Source: Aeromicrobium yanjiei (lineage in GTDB: Bacteria > Actinomycetota > Actinomycetes > Propionibacteriales > Nocardioidaceae). Taken from it: a stretch of DNA of 64,000 bases. The notes below the pieces were generated by a model. It was not told the DNA's origin. It worked only from the letters and a program-made list of their open reading frames with translations, and searched no databases. Position numbers and translations under genes: made by a program. The stretch spans positions 2,790,001-2,854,000 of the forward strand of contig NZ_CP045737.1 of the NCBI RefSeq assembly GCF_009649075.1. Direction: 5' to 3'. Shown one piece after another: positions 52,009 to 60,198 of this stretch (position 1 is the stretch's first letter; each line of letters opens with the position of its first letter).

Positions 52009-53790
52009 GTGGCTCATCTTCTCGGCGTGGAACAGATCGCGCTCGACTTCCCCACCAAGACCGTCTTCGAGTCGGTCACCATCGGCATCGACGAGGGCGA
52101 CCGGATCGGCATCGTCGGACGCAACGGCGACGGCAAGTCGACGCTGCTGCGCATCTTCGCCGGCCGGCTCCAGCCCGACTCCGGACGCGTCACGACCCGC
52201 GGCGGCGTGACGATCGGGATGCTCGACCAGACCGACACCCTCGACCAGGACGGCACGGTCGGTCACGCGATCGTCGGCGACAAGGCCGACTACGAGTGGG
52301 CAGGCGACGCCAAGATCCGCGACGTCATCGCCGGTCTGGTGTCCGACATCCCGTGGGACGCGACCGTCGGGACCCTGTCCGGCGGCCAGCGGCGGCGGGT
52401 GGCCCTGGCGCGGCTGCTGGTCGGCGACGACGACGTCCTGTTCCTCGACGAGCCGACCAACCACCTCGACGTCGAGGGCATCACCTGGCTCGCCGGTCAC
52501 CTCAAGTCGCGCTGGTCGGCCAACGCAGGCGGCCTCCTGGTCGTGACCCACGACCGCTGGTTCCTCGACGAGGTCTGCACCGCGACCTGGGAGGTGCACG
52601 ACGGCATCGTCGAGCCCTTCGAGGGCGGCTACGCGGCGTACATCCTGCAGCGCGTCGAGCGCGACCGGCATGCCTCCGCGACCGAGTCCAAGCGGCAGAA
52701 CCTCATGCGCAAGGAGCTCGCCTGGCTGCGCCGCGGCGCCCCCGCGCGTACGTCCAAGCCCAAGTTCCGCATCGACGCGGCCAATGAGCTGATCGCCAAC
52801 GAGCCGCCGCCGCGCGATCCGATCCAGCTCAAGCAGATGGCCACCTCGCGCCTCGGCAAGGACGTCGTCGACATCCTCGACGTCTCGGTGTCGTACGACC
52901 ACGAGGTGCTCAAGCACGTCGAGTGGCGCATCGGGCCGGGTGAGCGCACCGGCATCCTCGGCGCGAACGGTGCCGGCAAGTCGACGCTGCTCGGGCTGGT
53001 GACCGGCAAGGTCCAGCCGACCTCGGGACGGGTCAAGAAGGGCAAGACGGTCAAGGTCGTCACGTTGACCCAGGAGCTGGACGAGCTCAAGGACGTCGGC
53101 GACGACCGCGTCAGCGACGTCGTGGGGCGCCAGCGCACGGCGTACGTGTCGGGCGGCAAGGAGATGACCCCCTCGCAGCTGCTGGAGCGGCTCGGCTTCT
53201 CCAGCGCCCAGATGTCGACCCCGGTGCGTGATCTCTCGGGCGGGCAGAAGCGTCGCCTCCAGCTGCTGCTGATCCTGCTCGACGAGCCCAACGTGCTGGT
53301 GCTCGACGAGCCGACCAACGACCTCGACACCGACATGCTCGCGGCGATGGAGGACCTGCTCGACTCGTGGCCCGGCACGCTGCTCGTGGTCTCGCACGAC
53401 CGCTACCTGCTCGAGCGCATCACCGACCAGCAGTACGCGATCCTCGACGGCCACTTCCGGCACCTGCCCGGCGGCGTGGACCAGTACCTGCGCCTGCGCA
53501 AGGAGCAGGACACCCCCGCGGCGTCCAACCCGTCGACCGCGGGGCACGTCAAGGCCTCGAAGCTGTCGAGCGCTGACGAGCGCAACGCCCGCAAGGAGGT
53601 CGGCTCGATCGACCGCAAGATGCAAAAGCTCTCCGCCCGCATCGACGCCCTCCACGTCGAGCTCGCCGAGCACGACCCCTCGGACGTCCCCGGGCTGCTG
53701 GCGCGGACCAAGGAGGTCGCCGACCTCGAGGCCCAGGTCGCCGCCCACGAGGAGCGCTGGCTCGAGCTCACCGAGCTCCTCGAGGGCTGA
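52009..53790 (+). CDS. ABC-F family ATPase (Uup/EttA-like translation factor)
   Basis: The 593-aa protein has two nucleotide-binding domains without membrane helices. Walker A motifs are GRNGDGKST and GANGAGKST, signatures are LSGGQRRR and LSGGQKRR, and Walker B motifs are VLFLDEPTNHLD and VLVLDEPTNDLD. The C-terminal coiled coil (about 520-590) is the Uup type. ABC-F proteins act on stalled ribosomes or DNA structures; some give antibiotic resistance, but housekeeping is more likely here. The first domain has an unusual Asp in its Walker A (GDGKST). Confidence 0.94.
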   Translation: MAHLLGVEQIALDFPTKTVFESVTIGIDEGDRIGIVGRNGDGKSTLLRIFAGRLQPDSGRVTTRGGVTIGMLDQTDTLDQDGTVGHAIVGDKADYEWAGDAKIRDVIAGLVSDIPWDATVGTLSGGQRRRVALARLLVGDDDVLFLDEPTNHLDVEGITWLAGHLKSRWSANAGGLLVVTHDRWFLDEVCTATWEVHDGIVEPFEGGYAAYILQRVERDRHASATESKRQNLMRKELAWLRRGAPARTSKPKFRIDAANELIANEPPPRDPIQLKQMATSRLGKDVVDILDVSVSYDHEVLKHVEWRIGPGERTGILGANGAGKSTLLGLVTGKVQPTSGRVKKGKTVKVVTLTQELDELKDVGDDRVSDVVGRQRTAYVSGGKEMTPSQLLERLGFSSAQMSTPVRDLSGGQKRRLQLLLILLDEPNVLVLDEPTNDLDTDMLAAMEDLLDSWPGTLLVVSHDRYLLERITDQQYAILDGHFRHLPGGVDQYLRLRKEQDTPAASNPSTAGHVKASKLSSADERNARKEVGSIDRKMQKLSARIDALHVELAEHDPSDVPGLLARTKEVADLEAQVAAHEERWLELTELLEG

Positions 53791-53813
53791 CCGGCCCGGG
53801 CCCGGGCGCGGAC

Positions 53814-53833
53814 GGGGCCGGGGCCGGGGCCGG
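53814..53833 (+). other. GGGGCC tandem tract, G-quadruplex potential
   Basis: Three GGGG runs separated by CC, followed by a GG, lie 24 bp after the ABC-F stop and just before the first palindromic repeat. It may act in termination; this is not tested. Confidence 0.45.
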
Positions 53834-53838
53834 ACCCA

Positions 53839-53879
53839 CGATGAGGGTTTTGGGTAGCCCCCGGTGCCGCAAACCCTCA
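53839..53879. repeat. Palindromic repeat family 1, copy a
   Basis: This imperfect inverted repeat has left arm CGATGAGGGTTTTGGGTAGC (53839-53858), loop CCCC and right arm GGTGCCGCAAACCCTCA. It is the most diverged of four copies. A separate perfect 8-bp inverted repeat (CCTCGGTC 53881-53888 with GACCGAGG 53897-53904) links it to copy b. Confidence 0.8.
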
Positions 53880-53903
53880 CCCTCGGTCGCCGCCGGGACC
53901 GAG

Positions 53904-53945
53904 GATGAGGGTTTGCGGTAGCGGGCGCTGCCGCAAACCCTCATC
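53904..53945. repeat. Palindromic repeat family 1, copy b
   Basis: GATGAGGGTTTGCGGTAGC (53904-53922), loop GGGC, then GCTGCCGCAAACCCTCATC (53927-53945): 18 of 19 positions pair. Confidence 0.9.
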
Positions 53946-54041
53946 GCTCGTCCGTGTCCACAGGGGGACGCGGCGCGGGCGGCGTCCACAGCGGGCGAGA
54001 TCGGCGTCGCGCGGCGGCAACGGCGTGACGACCGTGGACGC

Positions 54042-54914
54042 ATGAGAACTGTCTTCCGTACGTCGGAGGTCGTCGCCGTGCGTGGTCGCGGTGCGGTGCG
54101 CCACGCGATCGCGTCGGGCCGCTGGCAGTCACCGTGCCGCGGCGTCGTCGTGACCCACTCCGGCCCCCTCTCCCTCGACGAGCGCGAGCTGGTCGCGCTC
54201 CACACGTGCGCGCCGGCCTCGGCCCTGGCGGGACTGAGCGCACTGCGGCACGACGGCTTCACCGGAGTCGAGACGGAGACGACGTACGTGGTGCTGCCCG
54301 AGGGCGCCGACCGACCGCGCGACGCGCCGTTCAGCACCCACTGGAGCACCGATCTCGGCCCGCAGGACGTCCACCCCCTGAAGGAGCCGCGCCGCACCCG
54401 CCCCGCTCGGAGCCTGATCGACGCGGCGAGCTGGTGCGACAGCGACCGACTCGCGCGCACGATCGTGATCGCCGGTGTGCAGCAGGGCCTGGTCAACGAC
54501 CGCCTGATGCACGTGGCTCTCGACCGTCGCGGCGCGTGCCGCCGTCGCGGGCTCGTCCGCGAGTCGATCCTCGACGCGTCCGGAGGCATCCACTCGCTGC
54601 CGGAGAAGGACTTCGACGACATCCGACGCAGCGCGGGCCTGCCACCGCCGACCCGCCAGAAGGTCGTCCGGGGCCCCGACGGCCGCTACTACCTCGACGT
54701 GTCGTGGGACGCCCTGCACATCGCGGTCGAGGTCCACGGCGCGCCGCACCAGGCAGTCGCGCGATGGGACGCCGACCTGATCCGTGGCAACGAGATCGTG
54801 ATCGACGGACGTCGGCTGCTGATCTTCACGTCGTACGCGATCCGGCACACTCCCGACGTCGTCGCCGCCCAGCTCACGCGGATGTTCGCGGCCCTCGGCT
54901 GGCCCGCGGCCTGA
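54042..54914 (+). CDS. DUF559/AbiEi-like protein (predicted PD-(D/E)XK nuclease-like fold), bracketed by repeats
   Basis: The 290-aa protein has an AbiEi-like N-terminal winged-helix region (VAVRGRGAVRHAIASGRWQSPCRGVVV). Its C-terminal domain resembles DUF559/Vsr-like proteins: YYLDVSWDALHIAVEVHGAPHQ gives a D...ExH pattern, followed by DADLIRGNEIVIDGRRLLIFTS. These are common, multi-copy and uncharacterised in actinobacteria. Two hairpin repeats lie on each side, at 53839-53945 and 54918-55026. There is no obvious ribosome site before ATG 54042. The intact active site suggests nuclease potential, but neither activity nor target is known. Confidence 0.75.
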   Translation: MRTVFRTSEVVAVRGRGAVRHAIASGRWQSPCRGVVVTHSGPLSLDERELVALHTCAPASALAGLSALRHDGFTGVETETTYVVLPEGADRPRDAPFSTHWSTDLGPQDVHPLKEPRRTRPARSLIDAASWCDSDRLARTIVIAGVQQGLVNDRLMHVALDRRGACRRRGLVRESILDASGGIHSLPEKDFDDIRRSAGLPPPTRQKVVRGPDGRYYLDVSWDALHIAVEVHGAPHQAVARWDADLIRGNEIVIDGRRLLIFTSYAIRHTPDVVAAQLTRMFAALGWPAA

Positions 54915-54917
54915 CGG

Positions 54918-54963
54918 ACGATGAGGGTTTGCGGCAGCCCCAGCTGCCACTAACACTCATCGT
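54918..54963. repeat. Palindromic repeat family 1, copy c
   Basis: 21-nt arms (54918-54938 and 54943-54963) flank the loop CCCA; 17 of 21 positions pair. The repeat starts 4 bp after the stop of the DUF559-like gene and could terminate it. Confidence 0.88.
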
Positions 54964-54982
54964 CGGTCCCGCCCCCGGCGAG

Positions 54983-55026
54983 CGATGAGGGTTAAGGGCA
55001 GCCCCAGCTGCCGCAAACCCTCATCG
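54983..55026. repeat. Palindromic repeat family 1, copy d
   Basis: 20-nt arms (54983-55002 and 55007-55026) flank the loop CCCA; 17 of 20 positions pair. It lies 17 bp past the 3' end of ispE, so it may also terminate that minus-strand gene. Confidence 0.88.
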
Positions 55027-55043
55027 TCGGTCCGCCCGGAGGG

Positions 55044-55961
55044 CTAGGTGAGGCGGGCGCCGTGGACGGGGCCGCGGGACTGGACGACGTCCGCGCAGGC
55101 GGCGGCACTGCTGAGGGCGAAGGCGATGTCCAGGCCGTGCTGCTCGTCCGAGGCCAGGAACAGCGCCGTCGGGCCCGACCCCGAGAGGATCGCGCCGAGG
55201 GCGCCCGCCTCGATGCCGATCGAGAGGGTGTCCTCGAGCTCGGGACGCAGTGACAGCGCCGCCTCGGTCAGGTCGTTGGAGAGGGCACCGCCGAGCGCGT
55301 GGGCGTCGCCGGCCCGCAGGGCAGCGAGCAGGGCGTCCGGCACCACGGGATCGGGCACCGTCGCGCCCGCGTTGAGCCGGTCGAACTCGGCATAGACCGC
55401 AGCGGTCGAGAGTCCTTCGTGCGCCATCGCGAAGACCCAGTGGTACGTGCCGCGCGCCAGCACCGGGCTGATCGTCTCGCCGCGGCCACCGCCGATCGCG
55501 TTGCCGCCGTGCAGCAAGAACGGCACGTCGCTGCCGAGCTGTGCCGCGAGCTGCTCCAGCGCCGCGCGGGACAGGCCCGTGCCCCACGCCTCGTTGCACG
55601 CGACGAGGGACGCCGCAGCGTCCGCGGATCCCCCTGCCATGCCACCGGCCACCGGGATCACCTTGCGGATCGCCAGGTCCGCGCCGAACGGCACGCCGGT
55701 GCGCTCGCGCAGCAGGCGGGCGGCCCGGACCGCCAGGTTGTCATCGTCCTCGGGCACGAACGCGATCTCGGAACGTACGTCGAGCTCGGACTGCACGGAC
55801 ACCCTGATCTCGCCGTCCGCGCGGGACGTCGCGCGCACCTCGTCGTGCAGGTCGACGGCCTGGTAGACCGTCGCCAACGGGTGGTAGCCGTCGTCGCGGA
55901 CCGGCCCGACACCCAGGCACAGGTTGATCTTGGCGGGGACGCGGACGTTGGCAGAGCTCAC
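55044..55961 (-). CDS. ispE: 4-diphosphocytidyl-2-C-methyl-D-erythritol kinase
   Basis: This 305-aa GHMP kinase has VPAKINLCLGVG at the N-terminus, the ATP loop PVAGGMAGGSADAAASL and the C-terminal GAILSGSGPTALFLA. It phosphorylates CDP-ME in the MEP isoprenoid pathway, which also feeds undecaprenyl carrier. GTG 55961 lies 6 nt after TAAGTT, so the mRNA is likely leaderless. It stands apart from rsmA here; a second amidase gene lies between them. Confidence 0.96.
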   Translation of the reverse strand: MSSANVRVPAKINLCLGVGPVRDDGYHPLATVYQAVDLHDEVRATSRADGEIRVSVQSELDVRSEIAFVPEDDDNLAVRAARLLRERTGVPFGADLAIRKVIPVAGGMAGGSADAAASLVACNEAWGTGLSRAALEQLAAQLGSDVPFLLHGGNAIGGGRGETISPVLARGTYHWVFAMAHEGLSTAAVYAEFDRLNAGATVPDPVVPDALLAALRAGDAHALGGALSNDLTEAALSLRPELEDTLSIGIEAGALGAILSGSGPTALFLASDEQHGLDIAFALSSAAACADVVQSRGPVHGARLT

Positions 55962-55973
55962 CCGATCAACTTA
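55962..55973 (-). promoter_or_regulatory. Leaderless promoter of ispE
   Basis: Minus-strand TAAGTT (55973-55968), then 6 nt, then GTG 55961. The -10 box contains the TAA stop codon of the upstream amidase gene. Confidence 0.5.
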
Positions 55974-57146
55974 GTGGCTCCCCCCTGCTCGCCGCCCCCG
56001 GACGTCCGACCGGGTCTCGCCGATCCGCCGGGCGAGCTCGATCAGCGCGTGGTCCGAGCCGGCCGGTCCGACCAGGCACGCGCCCGCGGGAAGCCCGCCG
56101 TCCGTCGTGACCGGGACGCTCACCGCCGGCAGCCCGCCGATCGTCGCGACGCAGGTGAGCTGCAGCGTGGCCTGTCGCACCGCGTCCAGCGACCGCGGCC
56201 GGCCCACGGGCGGCGCGACCGACGAAGCGGCCGGCAGCAGCAGCACCCGGTCACCGAGATATCCGCGCATGCCGGTGCGATGGCGGTCGAGCTCGGCCCG
56301 GGCCGCCTGCGCCTGGGCAGGCGTGACAGCCGCGGCGCGTGCGAACCGCGACCGCACGTCAGCACCCAGGGCGTCGGGCCGGGTCGCGAGCCACGCGCCG
56401 TGGGCGCCCCAGGCCTCGTACGCCTGCACGGTCTGCATCGCGGCGAGCATCCCCGGCATCGAGGCCATGGGCCAGCCGATCCGCGGCAACCCGGCCGCCA
56501 GCGCTCCCACCGCTGCGGCGACGTCGGCGTCGGCCAGCGCGAGCAGCTCGTCGACCACCACGACCTCCTCCACCGCGGCACCTCCCGGCGGCAGCAACGA
56601 ACGGCCGACCTCGGCGAGCAGCGTCGGGCCGTGCGTCAGCCAGCCGATCGTGTCGAATGAGCTCGCGAGCGGCAGCAGTCCGTCGACGCGTACGGCCCCG
56701 ACGGTCGGCCGGATGCCCCAGAGCCCCTGGTACGCGGCGGGCACGCGGATCGAGCCGGCGGTGTCGGTGCCGAGCCCGATCGTCGCCTCGGACATCGACA
56801 CCGCGGACGCCGGCCCCGAGCTCGACCCACCGGGGATGCGGTGCGGTGCAAGGGGGTTGGGCGGCGTGCCGTAGTGAGGGTTGACGCCGGCCAGGCTGTA
56901 CGCGAGCTCGTCGGTCTGCGCGATGCCCCGCACGGCCGCGCCGTCGGCGAGCAGGCGTTCCACGGCCCAGGCGTGGGCGAGCTCGGGCACCGCGTGCTCG
57001 AGCCAGGCCGGGTTGCCCGCGCCGATCCGCTGCCCGGCGACTGCGAGGACGTCCTTGACCGCCACGGTCTGGTCCGTCAGCGCGCCCGAGCCGGTCGGCC
57101 GGACGAGGGGGTCGCCGACGACCCGCCAGATCCTCGGGTCCGTCAT
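55971..57146 (-). CDS. Second amidase-signature protein
   Basis: This 391-aa protein has the triad Lys (QTVAVKDVLAVAG), cis-Ser (HRIPGGSSSGPASAV) and nucleophile Ser (GTDTAGSIRVPAAYQGL). It is shorter than the 50091 amidase and closer in style to AtzF/allophanate-hydrolase or Atg-like plant amidases. The substrate is unknown. The ATG at 57146 begins where homology begins; upstream in-frame sequence is a shadow of the plus strand. It lies between rsmA and ispE on the same strand. Confidence 0.87.
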   Translation of the reverse strand: MTDPRIWRVVGDPLVRPTGSGALTDQTVAVKDVLAVAGQRIGAGNPAWLEHAVPELAHAWAVERLLADGAAVRGIAQTDELAYSLAGVNPHYGTPPNPLAPHRIPGGSSSGPASAVSMSEATIGLGTDTAGSIRVPAAYQGLWGIRPTVGAVRVDGLLPLASSFDTIGWLTHGPTLLAEVGRSLLPPGGAAVEEVVVVDELLALADADVAAAVGALAAGLPRIGWPMASMPGMLAAMQTVQAYEAWGAHGAWLATRPDALGADVRSRFARAAAVTPAQAQAARAELDRHRTGMRGYLGDRVLLLPAASSVAPPVGRPRSLDAVRQATLQLTCVATIGGLPAVSVPVTTDGGLPAGACLVGPAGSDHALIELARRIGETRSDVRGRRAGGSH

Positions 57147-57240
57147 GCGACGTCCACCCCGCGGATGCAGTCGGCAGCCGGGTCGCGAGCGGTCACAGGC
57201 CCAGAGTAGGGCGCGCCCGGTGCCCCGGCGGCCGATCGGC

Positions 57241-58140
57241 TCAGCGCAGGGAGGCGCCGGCCGCCGGCACGAGGTGCCGCGCGAGCCGGGCGAAGTCCTC
57301 GACCGTGAGCTGCTCGCCGCGTGCCTGCGGCGAGATGTCGGCAGCCACGAGGGCCTCCTCGGCCGCAGCGCCCGAGCCCGCGAGGTTCGCGAGTGCTGCG
57401 CGCATGGTCTTGCGACGCTGCGCGAAGGCCGCATCCGCGACCGCGAACGTCCGCACGCGCAGCTCCTCGTCGCCGGGCGGCTCCCGCCGGGTCCACGCCA
57501 CGAGCGAGGACTCGACGTTGGGCATGGGCCAGAAGACGTTGCGACCGACCGACCCGGACAGCCTCATCTCGGCGTACCAGGCCGACTTCACGCTCGGCAC
57601 GCCGTACGTCTTGGAGCCCGGCCCCGCGGCGAGCCGGTGCGCGACCTCGGCCTGCACCATGACCAGGCCCGTGCGGATCGACGGGAACCGCTCGAAGAAG
57701 GTCAGCAGCACCGGCACCGAGACGTTGTAGGGCAGATTGGCCACGAGCGCCGTCGGCGCCGGCCCCGGCAGCGAGGTGACCTTCATGGCGTCCGCGGTGA
57801 CCAGGTCGAACGATCCGGCCTGGTCGGGCGCGTGCTCCGCGATGGTCTGCGGCAGCTGGCCCGCCAGCACCTCGTCGATCTCGACCGCCGTGACGTGCGC
57901 GGCGACCTCGAGCAGCCCGAGGGTCAGCGAGCCGAGCCCGGGTCCGATCTCGACGACGACGTCGTCAGCGGTGATGCCCGAGGCGTTGACGATCCGGCGC
58001 ACCGTGTTGGCGTCGTGGACGAAGTTCTGTCCACGCTGCTTGGTCGGGCGGATCCCACAGGACTCGGCTAGACGTCGGACGTCAGCGGCTCCGAGCAGCC
58101 GGGGAGGCGTCAGTTGAACCTCGCCCCGGCGCAGCCCCAC
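57241..58140 (-). CDS. rsmA: 16S rRNA dimethyladenosine transferase RsmA (KsgA)
   Basis: The methyltransferase has [21 protein letters not shown] motif [18 protein letters not shown] and catalytic NLPYNVSVP. It dimethylates two adjacent adenines in helix 45 of 16S rRNA. The start is unclear. Using standard codons, GTG 58140 is available and overlaps rpfB by 31 nt. However, CTG at 58113 starts the expected TPPRLLG N-terminus, overlaps the rpfB stop as CTGA and has GAGG five bases upstream, so it may be the real start (290 aa). The 3' neighbour is the amidase gene. Confidence 0.94.
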   Translation of the reverse strand: MGLRRGEVQLTPPRLLGAADVRRLAESCGIRPTKQRGQNFVHDANTVRRIVNASGITADDVVVEIGPGLGSLTLGLLEVAAHVTAVEIDEVLAGQLPQTIAEHAPDQAGSFDLVTADAMKVTSLPGPAPTALVANLPYNVSVPVLLTFFERFPSIRTGLVMVQAEVAHRLAAGPGSKTYGVPSVKSAWYAEMRLSGSVGRNVFWPMPNVESSLVAWTRREPPGDEELRVRTFAVADAAFAQRRKTMRAALANLAGSGAAAEEALVAADISPQARGEQLTVEDFARLARHLVPAAGASLR

Positions 58141-59264
58141 TGGCCCCAGCCCGAGCGGGCCTGAAGGATCTTGGCGTACTTGATCTGGACCTCGCGGCTG
58201 TTCTGGTGCGGCAGGCCCGGGCCGCCGACGCTCTTCCACGTCGCGGCGCTGAACTGCAGGCCGCCGTAGTAGCCGTTGCCGGTGTTGATCGACCAGTTGC
58301 CGCCGGACTCGCACTGGGCGATCTTGTCCCAGACGGTGTCGCCGGTCGACATGTCAGGAGCGGGCGTCTTGGGACGCTGGGTGCCGCGCGAGACGATCTG
58401 CGTGACGGGCTTGGCGACGCGGTTGGTGGACAGGACGGCCTTCTTGCGCAGCTTGCCGTCGGCGTAGACCAGCTGGACCTGCTGGCGGGCCTTGCCGTCG
58501 CGGCCCGGGCGGACGACCTCGGTCTCGCCCACCATCGCGTCGGCATCCTTGCGGACGACCGTCTCGTGCTTGAGGTCCACGGTCTGGGTCTTGGTGACCT
58601 TCTTGATGCGGACGACGCGGACCTTGTCGTCGGCGCTGACGTACTGGCTCTTGGCGGGCCTGACCTCGTCGTCCTTGTCGAGCGTCACGCCGGCCTCCTC
58701 GAGGACGCCGGCGACCTTCGGGGTCGTGGTGGTGACGGTCTTCTTCTTGCCGTCGGCCACGATCGTCAGCGCCTTGGGCGTGCTGACGACGAGCGTGGTG
58801 CCCGCGCGCGGGATGACGGTCGAGCGCTTCTCCGACACGTACGAGCCCGTCGGCTGGGCCAGGTCGAGCGAGTCCAGCGCGTCGTCGACCGTGCGGTCGA
58901 ACACCGTGCGGGTCGTCTTCTTGCCGTCGACGGTCAACGTGAGGGGCTTGGCGTACGCGACCTCGATCGTGTCGCCGTCGGACAGACCGCTTGTCTTCTC
59001 CATGTTGAGCCGGTCACCGGGACGCAGCGAGACGGAGTGGTCCTTCAGGACGTCACCGACCGTCCCGCCGAACGTGCGGATGTCCTGGCTCTCGCCGTCG
59101 ACCGTGAGCGTCACGGTCTGGCTGAGAGCGCCGTATGCGGCGGTGCCGCCGCCCACCAGGAGCACGGTCGCCAGTCCGAGAACGATGGACTTGCGGGGAC
59201 GACGCTTGGCCTGTGCGGCCGTTTCGCCGCCGGTGGTGGGGGGCTGATGTGAAGCTGAAGACAC
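58110..59264 (-). CDS. rpfB: Resuscitation-promoting factor RpfB
   Basis: The protein has 384 aa. An N-terminal membrane anchor (about 25-48) is followed by three DUF348 repeats ([52 protein letters not shown]). A G5 domain (about 210-285) and a C-terminal transglycosylase domain complete it, with the catalytic Glu in [26 protein letters not shown]. Rpf enzymes cut peptidoglycan and wake dormant cells. GTG 59264 has GAGGA about five bases upstream. No riboswitch-like leader is visible in the 61-bp gap to tatD. Confidence 0.95.
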   Translation of the reverse strand: MSSASHQPPTTGGETAAQAKRRPRKSIVLGLATVLLVGGGTAAYGALSQTVTLTVDGESQDIRTFGGTVGDVLKDHSVSLRPGDRLNMEKTSGLSDGDTIEVAYAKPLTLTVDGKKTTRTVFDRTVDDALDSLDLAQPTGSYVSEKRSTVIPRAGTTLVVSTPKALTIVADGKKKTVTTTTPKVAGVLEEAGVTLDKDDEVRPAKSQYVSADDKVRVVRIKKVTKTQTVDLKHETVVRKDADAMVGETEVVRPGRDGKARQQVQLVYADGKLRKKAVLSTNRVAKPVTQIVSRGTQRPKTPAPDMSTGDTVWDKIAQCESGGNWSINTGNGYYGGLQFSAATWKSVGGPGLPHQNSREVQIKYAKILQARSGWGQWGCAGARFN

Positions 59265-59325
59265 TACATTCCTCGAGGATCGATGAGTGAACCGACCCTC
59301 CACGATAGCCAGCGTGTGCGTGTGG

Positions 59326-60198
59326 TCAAGTGCGCTGTGCCCAGGGGCCGCCGAAGGCGCGATCGGTGTTGGCGTCGATGTCGCGGCAGAGCTCGTCGAC
59401 CGTTTTGCCTGCGATCCCAGCCATGAACCGCACCGTGAGCGGCACCAGGAACGAGGCATTTGGCTGACCACGGTATGGAGATGGTGTGAGGAAGGGCGCA
59501 TCCGTCTCCACGAGGAGCCGGTCCGCGGGGGTCACGCGCAGCGCGGCCCGCAGGTTGTCGGCGTTCTTGAACGTCACGGTGCCCGCGAACGACAGGTAGG
59601 CGCCCCGCTCGAGGCACTCCCGAGCGAAGTCGGCGTCGCCCGAGAAGCAGTGCATCACGACCCGGTCGGGCACGCCCTCGTCGTCGAGCACCGCGAGCAC
59701 GTCGTCGTGGGCGTCACGGTCGTGGATGACCAGGGTCTTGTCGTGCCGCTTCGCGATGCGGATGTGCTCGCGGAACGAGGCGTGCTGGGCCTCGCGGCCG
59801 TCCTCGCCGGTCCGGAAGTAGTCCAGCCCGGTCTCGCCGACCGCCCGCACGTGCTCGCCGGCCTGGGCCAGCCGATCGATCTCGGCCAGCGCGGCGTCGA
59901 GCTCCCCGGCGGATGCCAGCAGCGGTGCCTCGTTGGGGTGCAGCGCGACGGCTGCCACCACCGAGTCGTACGCCGCCGCGGTCGAGGCCGCCCAGCGCGA
60001 GCCCTCGAGGTCGCAGCCGACCTGCACGATGCGGGTCACGTTGACCGCGGCGGCCCGGTCGAGCGCCTCGTCGACCGGGATCAGCAGGCCGCCCTCGACC
60101 CCCTTGCTGTACGCCCGGTGGTCGAGGTGGCAGTGGTTGTCGACGACCGGGGACGGCAGCGCCTCGGGCGTCTCGGGCCAGCCTGCGGTGAGCGTCAT
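59326..60198 (-). CDS. TatD-family metal-dependent hydrolase (DNase)
   Basis: This 290-aa TIM-barrel protein has the metal motifs VDNHCHLD, GETGLDYF, VIHDRDAHDD, MHCFSGD and ETDAPFLTP. TatD proteins are 3'-5' exonucleases or D-aminoacyl-tRNA-type hydrolases. The ATG overlaps the metG stop (ATGA), so the two are coupled, the usual metG-tatD order. Confidence 0.94.
   Translation of the reverse strand: MTLTAGWPETPEALPSPVVDNHCHLDHRAYSKGVEGGLLIPVDEALDRAAAVNVTRIVQVGCDLEGSRWAASTAAAYDSVVAAVALHPNEAPLLASAGELDAALAEIDRLAQAGEHVRAVGETGLDYFRTGEDGREAQHASFREHIRIAKRHDKTLVIHDRDAHDDVLAVLDDEGVPDRVVMHCFSGDADFARECLERGAYLSFAGTVTFKNADNLRAALRVTPADRLLVETDAPFLTPSPYRGQPNASFLVPLTVRFMAGIAGKTVDELCRDIDANTDRAFGGPWAQRT

Noticed and set aside
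53839..55026. Insertion sequence or transposon with terminal inverted repeats
   Set aside because: Each repeat is a self-contained palindrome, copies are paired and not terminal, and there is no transposase or target-site duplication. The enclosed gene is DUF559-like.
59265..59325. c-di-AMP riboswitch upstream of rpfB
   Set aside because: The gap is only 61 bp and lacks the conserved riboswitch elements.
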